Positions 63,423 to 64,000 of a DNA stretch of 64,000 bases are shown in pieces (the first letter of the stretch is position 1; every line of letters begins with the position of its first letter). A model generated the notes under the pieces. The model was not told the origin of the DNA. It saw nothing but the letters and a program-made list of their open reading frames with translations, and made no database searches. Source of the DNA: Bacillota bacterium (lineage in GTDB: Bacteria > Bacillota > Clostridia > Clostridiales > Caloramatoraceae); the NCBI GenBank assembly GCA_023389275.1, contig JAEWEN010000023.1:85674-149673 (forward strand), given 5' to 3'. Made by a program: the position numbers and the translations under genes.

Positions 63423-64000
63423 ATGGAAACTTACTTTGATCCTGAATTGAATCCAGATCCTAATGTAATCTATTCTATTATAGATATAAAAAAAGGTGAC
63501 GTAACAGGAGATGGTACACTTGATGAAGTTTATCTACTTGGAGTACAGCCATCTGGTGGTCCTGGACCTAACTATTTTGACGATATAACAGCTGTTATAA
63601 TAGATGGAAATTCTAAAAAAACTACTTACCTTAGATTTAAGTATAATTCTGGATATAACCCTAAACTTGTACTTGCAGATTTTACAGGTGATAAATTTAT
63701 GGATATTTTCATAAATATAAAAGCTACTCGAAAAGAAGAAAGATATTTTTACTATTTATTCTCTGCTGTAAACAATAATCCTAAAAGTCTATTTAACTTT
63801 GTAGCTTTTAATGAATTTAGTGAATATAGGGTTATCTATAGAGATTTTTATATAATTGAAGTTATTGGAGTTAATACAAACAAAGTCTTTCTTATAGACA
63901 TTAGAACAAAACCTAAAGAATATCTTTCAAGAATGTATGGACCTGATGGAAAACTTATAGAACCTGTTATAGGAGATGTTTTAAGACTTGGTAACCTATT
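63423..64000 (+). CDS. FG-GAP/VCBS-like protein, 5' part (3' end outside window)
   Basis: ATG after AAGGAG. 192 residues visible. Two Asp-rich calcium-loop-like motifs, KKGDVTGDGTLDEVYLLG and ADFTGDKFMDIFI, as in FG-GAP/VCBS repeats; PSGGPGPNYFDD between. No signal peptide. Clostridial proteins with this pattern are known, but the function is unknown. The gene continues to the right. Confidence 0.75.
   Translation, partial: METYFDPELNPDPNVIYSIIDIKKGDVTGDGTLDEVYLLGVQPSGGPGPNYFDDITAVIIDGNSKKTTYLRFKYNSGYNPKLVLADFTGDKFMDIFINIKATRKEERYFYYLFSAVNNNPKSLFNFVAFNEFSEYRVIYRDFYIIEVIGVNTNKVFLIDIRTKPKEYLSRMYGPDGKLIEPVIGDVLRLGNL

Overview
This window is one continuous piece of an AT-rich, spore-forming Clostridium-like (Firmicutes, Clostridium sensu stricto type) chromosome. 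The evidence is the tig-clpP-clpX-lonB-lon-ysxC order, a LonB gene with a perfect sigma-F promoter match, the pyrBICFKDE order, strong AGGAGG-type ribosome sites, frequent TTG starts, CCA-encoded tRNAs and very low GC. There is no plasmid, phage or IS signature; most of the window is core chromosome, mainly on the minus strand.

Layout. 1-6.3 kb: the end of a molybdate-type permease, a secreted DUF4163/DUF3298 protein, glutaminase, two-subunit class I fumarase, an orphan histidine kinase and a TetR regulator. 6.3-8.7 kb (+): five small low-complexity proteins (Gly/Cys with Ile/Leu blocks, or Asn/Gln/Pro/Tyr rich) behind a sigma-K-like promoter; this is the least explained part and may be a spore-surface system. 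8.8-17.7 kb: CPBP protease, then ysxC, lon, lonB, clpX, clpP and tig, a protein quality-control block. 17.8-20.7 kb: small hypothetical, ComEC-like lipoprotein, TIM-barrel protein and a membrane-anchored protein. 20.9-21.9 kb: ten tRNA genes with two promoters, including a duplicated Arg-Gly pair. 22-26.7 kb: YfcE phosphodiesterase, fused RNase PH/RdgB, an AIR-synthase-like protein, then two unrecognised plus-strand genes. 26.7-32.5 kb: the oligopeptide transporter oppBCDFA. 32.7-40.6 kb: ligA, pcrA, YerC-like regulator, pseudouridine synthase, patatin and lytic transglycosylase. 40.7-48 kb: a purine region with an NCS2/AzgA permease, a PpaX-like phosphatase, a second GMP synthase that has lost its glutaminase active site, and canonical guaA behind a guanine-class riboswitch. 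48-54.9 kb: an MtaA-like methyltransferase and the pyr operon with a PyrR-type RNA element. 55-58.7 kb: membrane proteins, a glucosaminidase and a DEAD-box helicase. 59-60.7 kb (+): ECF S component plus class V aminotransferase. 60.7-63.4 kb (+): a YtrA-type GntR regulator with a two-permease ABC exporter under a 16-bp inverted-repeat operator. The window ends inside an FG-GAP-like protein.

How the parts work together. The purine and pyrimidine blocks make this a nucleotide-metabolism neighbourhood controlled largely at RNA level (guanine riboswitch at guaA, PyrR element and terminator at pyrB). The Lon/Clp/trigger-factor block handles protein folding and turnover, with LonB assigned to the forespore by its promoter. 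The 6.3-8.7 kb cluster is the best candidate for something undescribed. Functions are read from family motifs; promoters, terminators and operators are pattern matches by eye and have not been tested.
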